Below, one piece after another: positions 14,862-15,207 of a stretch of DNA of 15,207 bases. A program made the position numbers and the translations under genes. The stretch comes from Alteromonadaceae bacterium UBA2620 (lineage in GTDB: Bacteria; Pseudomonadota; Gammaproteobacteria; Enterobacterales; Alteromonadaceae): the NCBI GenBank assembly GCA_002339125.1, contig DDJQ01000077.1, positions 1 to 15,207 of the forward strand. Reading direction: 5' to 3'. A model generated the notes under the pieces. It was not told the origin of the DNA. It worked only from the letters and a program-made list of their open reading frames with translations, and made no database searches. Positions within the stretch are counted from its first letter, which is position 1. Each line of letters begins with the position of its first letter.

Positions 14862-15146
14862 ATGCCTATTAAAATATCTGATCATTTAAACAAAGATGAC
14901 AATGGTAAAAGTACAGTTATCGCGTGGCTTTTACCAGACAACTGGCGTCTTCCAGATCAGATGAAAGCGTTTGAGAGTTGGTTGCAAGAAAATAGAAGTT
15001 TAGCCCCAAGTGAGTATTCAGCAGATATTGGCTTCTCCCCAAGGGAAGACGCATTGGGTGGTGGAGGTAAAGTGTCTATTGAATCCATGGAAATCATGCT
15101 TCGTTTAGGACTGGAGCTCTATTTATCAGAGTATCCAGAGGACTAG
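14862..15146 (+). CDS. first-cassette protein of unknown function, 94 residues
   Basis: Small, acidic, soluble protein without a signal peptide or membrane segment. I do not recognise it. The N-terminal half is polar with several Trp (IAWLLPDNWRLPDQ, 21-34). The C-terminal half has a Gly-rich turn (DALGGGG) and ends IMLRLGLELYLSEYPED. The closing LGLELxLxxYP loosely recalls the C-terminus of DUF4279-type proteins, which is only a hint. ATG 14862 is chosen: it is the first in-frame start after the crossover, and TTAGG from the core site, nine bases upstream, is the only Shine-Dalgarno-like sequence. The gene is as AT-rich as intI and unlike the core genes. Cassette position suggests an accessory trait, acquired horizontally, and expression from an attI- or intI-located promoter. 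Confidence 0.8.
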   Translation: MPIKISDHLNKDDNGKSTVIAWLLPDNWRLPDQMKAFESWLQENRSLAPSEYSADIGFSPREDALGGGGKVSIESMEIMLRLGLELYLSEYPED

Positions 15147-15161
15147 GATGTTTAACCACAA

Positions 15162-15207
15162 ACCTAACAACTCAATAAACCCGCTCACTTCGTTCGCTGG
15201 GACGCAT
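15162..15207 (+). other. left part of the cassette attC site, truncated by the window end
   Basis: R'' box ACCTAAC at 15162-15168, spacer AACTC, then L'' AATAAACCCG. This layout closely parallels the known attC of aadA-type cassettes (from memory: GTCTAAC, AATTC, AATCAAGCCG). The following bases begin the variable terminal structure. The matching L' and R' boxes (expected GTTAGGY) lie beyond 15207. Confidence 0.83.

Larger units (their letters stand above)
14848..15207 (+). mobile_element. first integron gene cassette, right end outside the window
   Basis: The unit runs from the crossover T at 14848 through one open reading frame and into an attC site cut by the window end. The leader is only 14 bases and the gene-to-attC gap 15 bases, the compact form typical of cassettes. 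More cassettes probably follow to the right. Confidence 0.82.

Noticed and set aside
1..15207. CRISPR arrays, tRNA or rRNA genes, insertion sequences, prophage
   Set aside because: No spaced repeat array, tRNA-like or rRNA-like sequence, transposase or phage gene was seen on either strand.

Overview
The window looks like chromosomal DNA of a marine gammaproteobacterium, most likely Alteromonadales (Alteromonadaceae-like). The basis is protein resemblance and the neighbourhood nagZ ... csiV-mfd-PilZ-lolC, related to the nagZ/mfd/lolC region of other Gammaproteobacteria. This is inference; no rRNA or marker phylogeny is available.

Bases 1-13028 are compact housekeeping DNA. From the left: a possible gene tail (1-102); a leftward pair of a penicillin-acylase-family hydrolase and ybaK (Cys-tRNA(Pro) deacylase); and, divergent from it, a rightward pair, nagZ (peptidoglycan recycling) overlapped by a DASS/SLC13 sodium:anion symporter. 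Next, convergent with the symporter across only 4 bases, lies a leftward block transcribed in the order PilZ protein, mfd, csiV and PduO-type cobalamin adenosyltransferase. Its last three genes overlap or nearly touch. lolC (lipoprotein-release permease) diverges rightward from the PilZ gene. Two genes have cell-wall roles (nagZ, csiV), one envelope lipoprotein sorting (lolC), one DNA repair (mfd) and one translation quality control (ybaK).

Bases 13029-15207 change character. lolC is not followed by lolD and lolE as usual, but by a stand-alone phosphoribosyltransferase gene and then the beginning of an integron. A complete leftward integron integrase gene (intI) has all tyrosine-recombinase catalytic residues and the IntI-specific insertion. 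It is separated by about 270 AT-rich bases (the attI region) from a recombination core site at 14847-14853. The first gene cassette follows, with a 94-residue protein of unknown function, and the left half of its attC site runs off the window end. The cassette's 5' end and the attC R'' box are exact reverse complements, which supports the cassette boundaries. The array probably continues to the right.

The most interesting material is the integron start: an unrecognised first-cassette protein, an attI region with a symmetrical set of GGTGT/ACACC elements and a dyad abutting the crossover, and the position of the integron where lolD/lolE would be expected.
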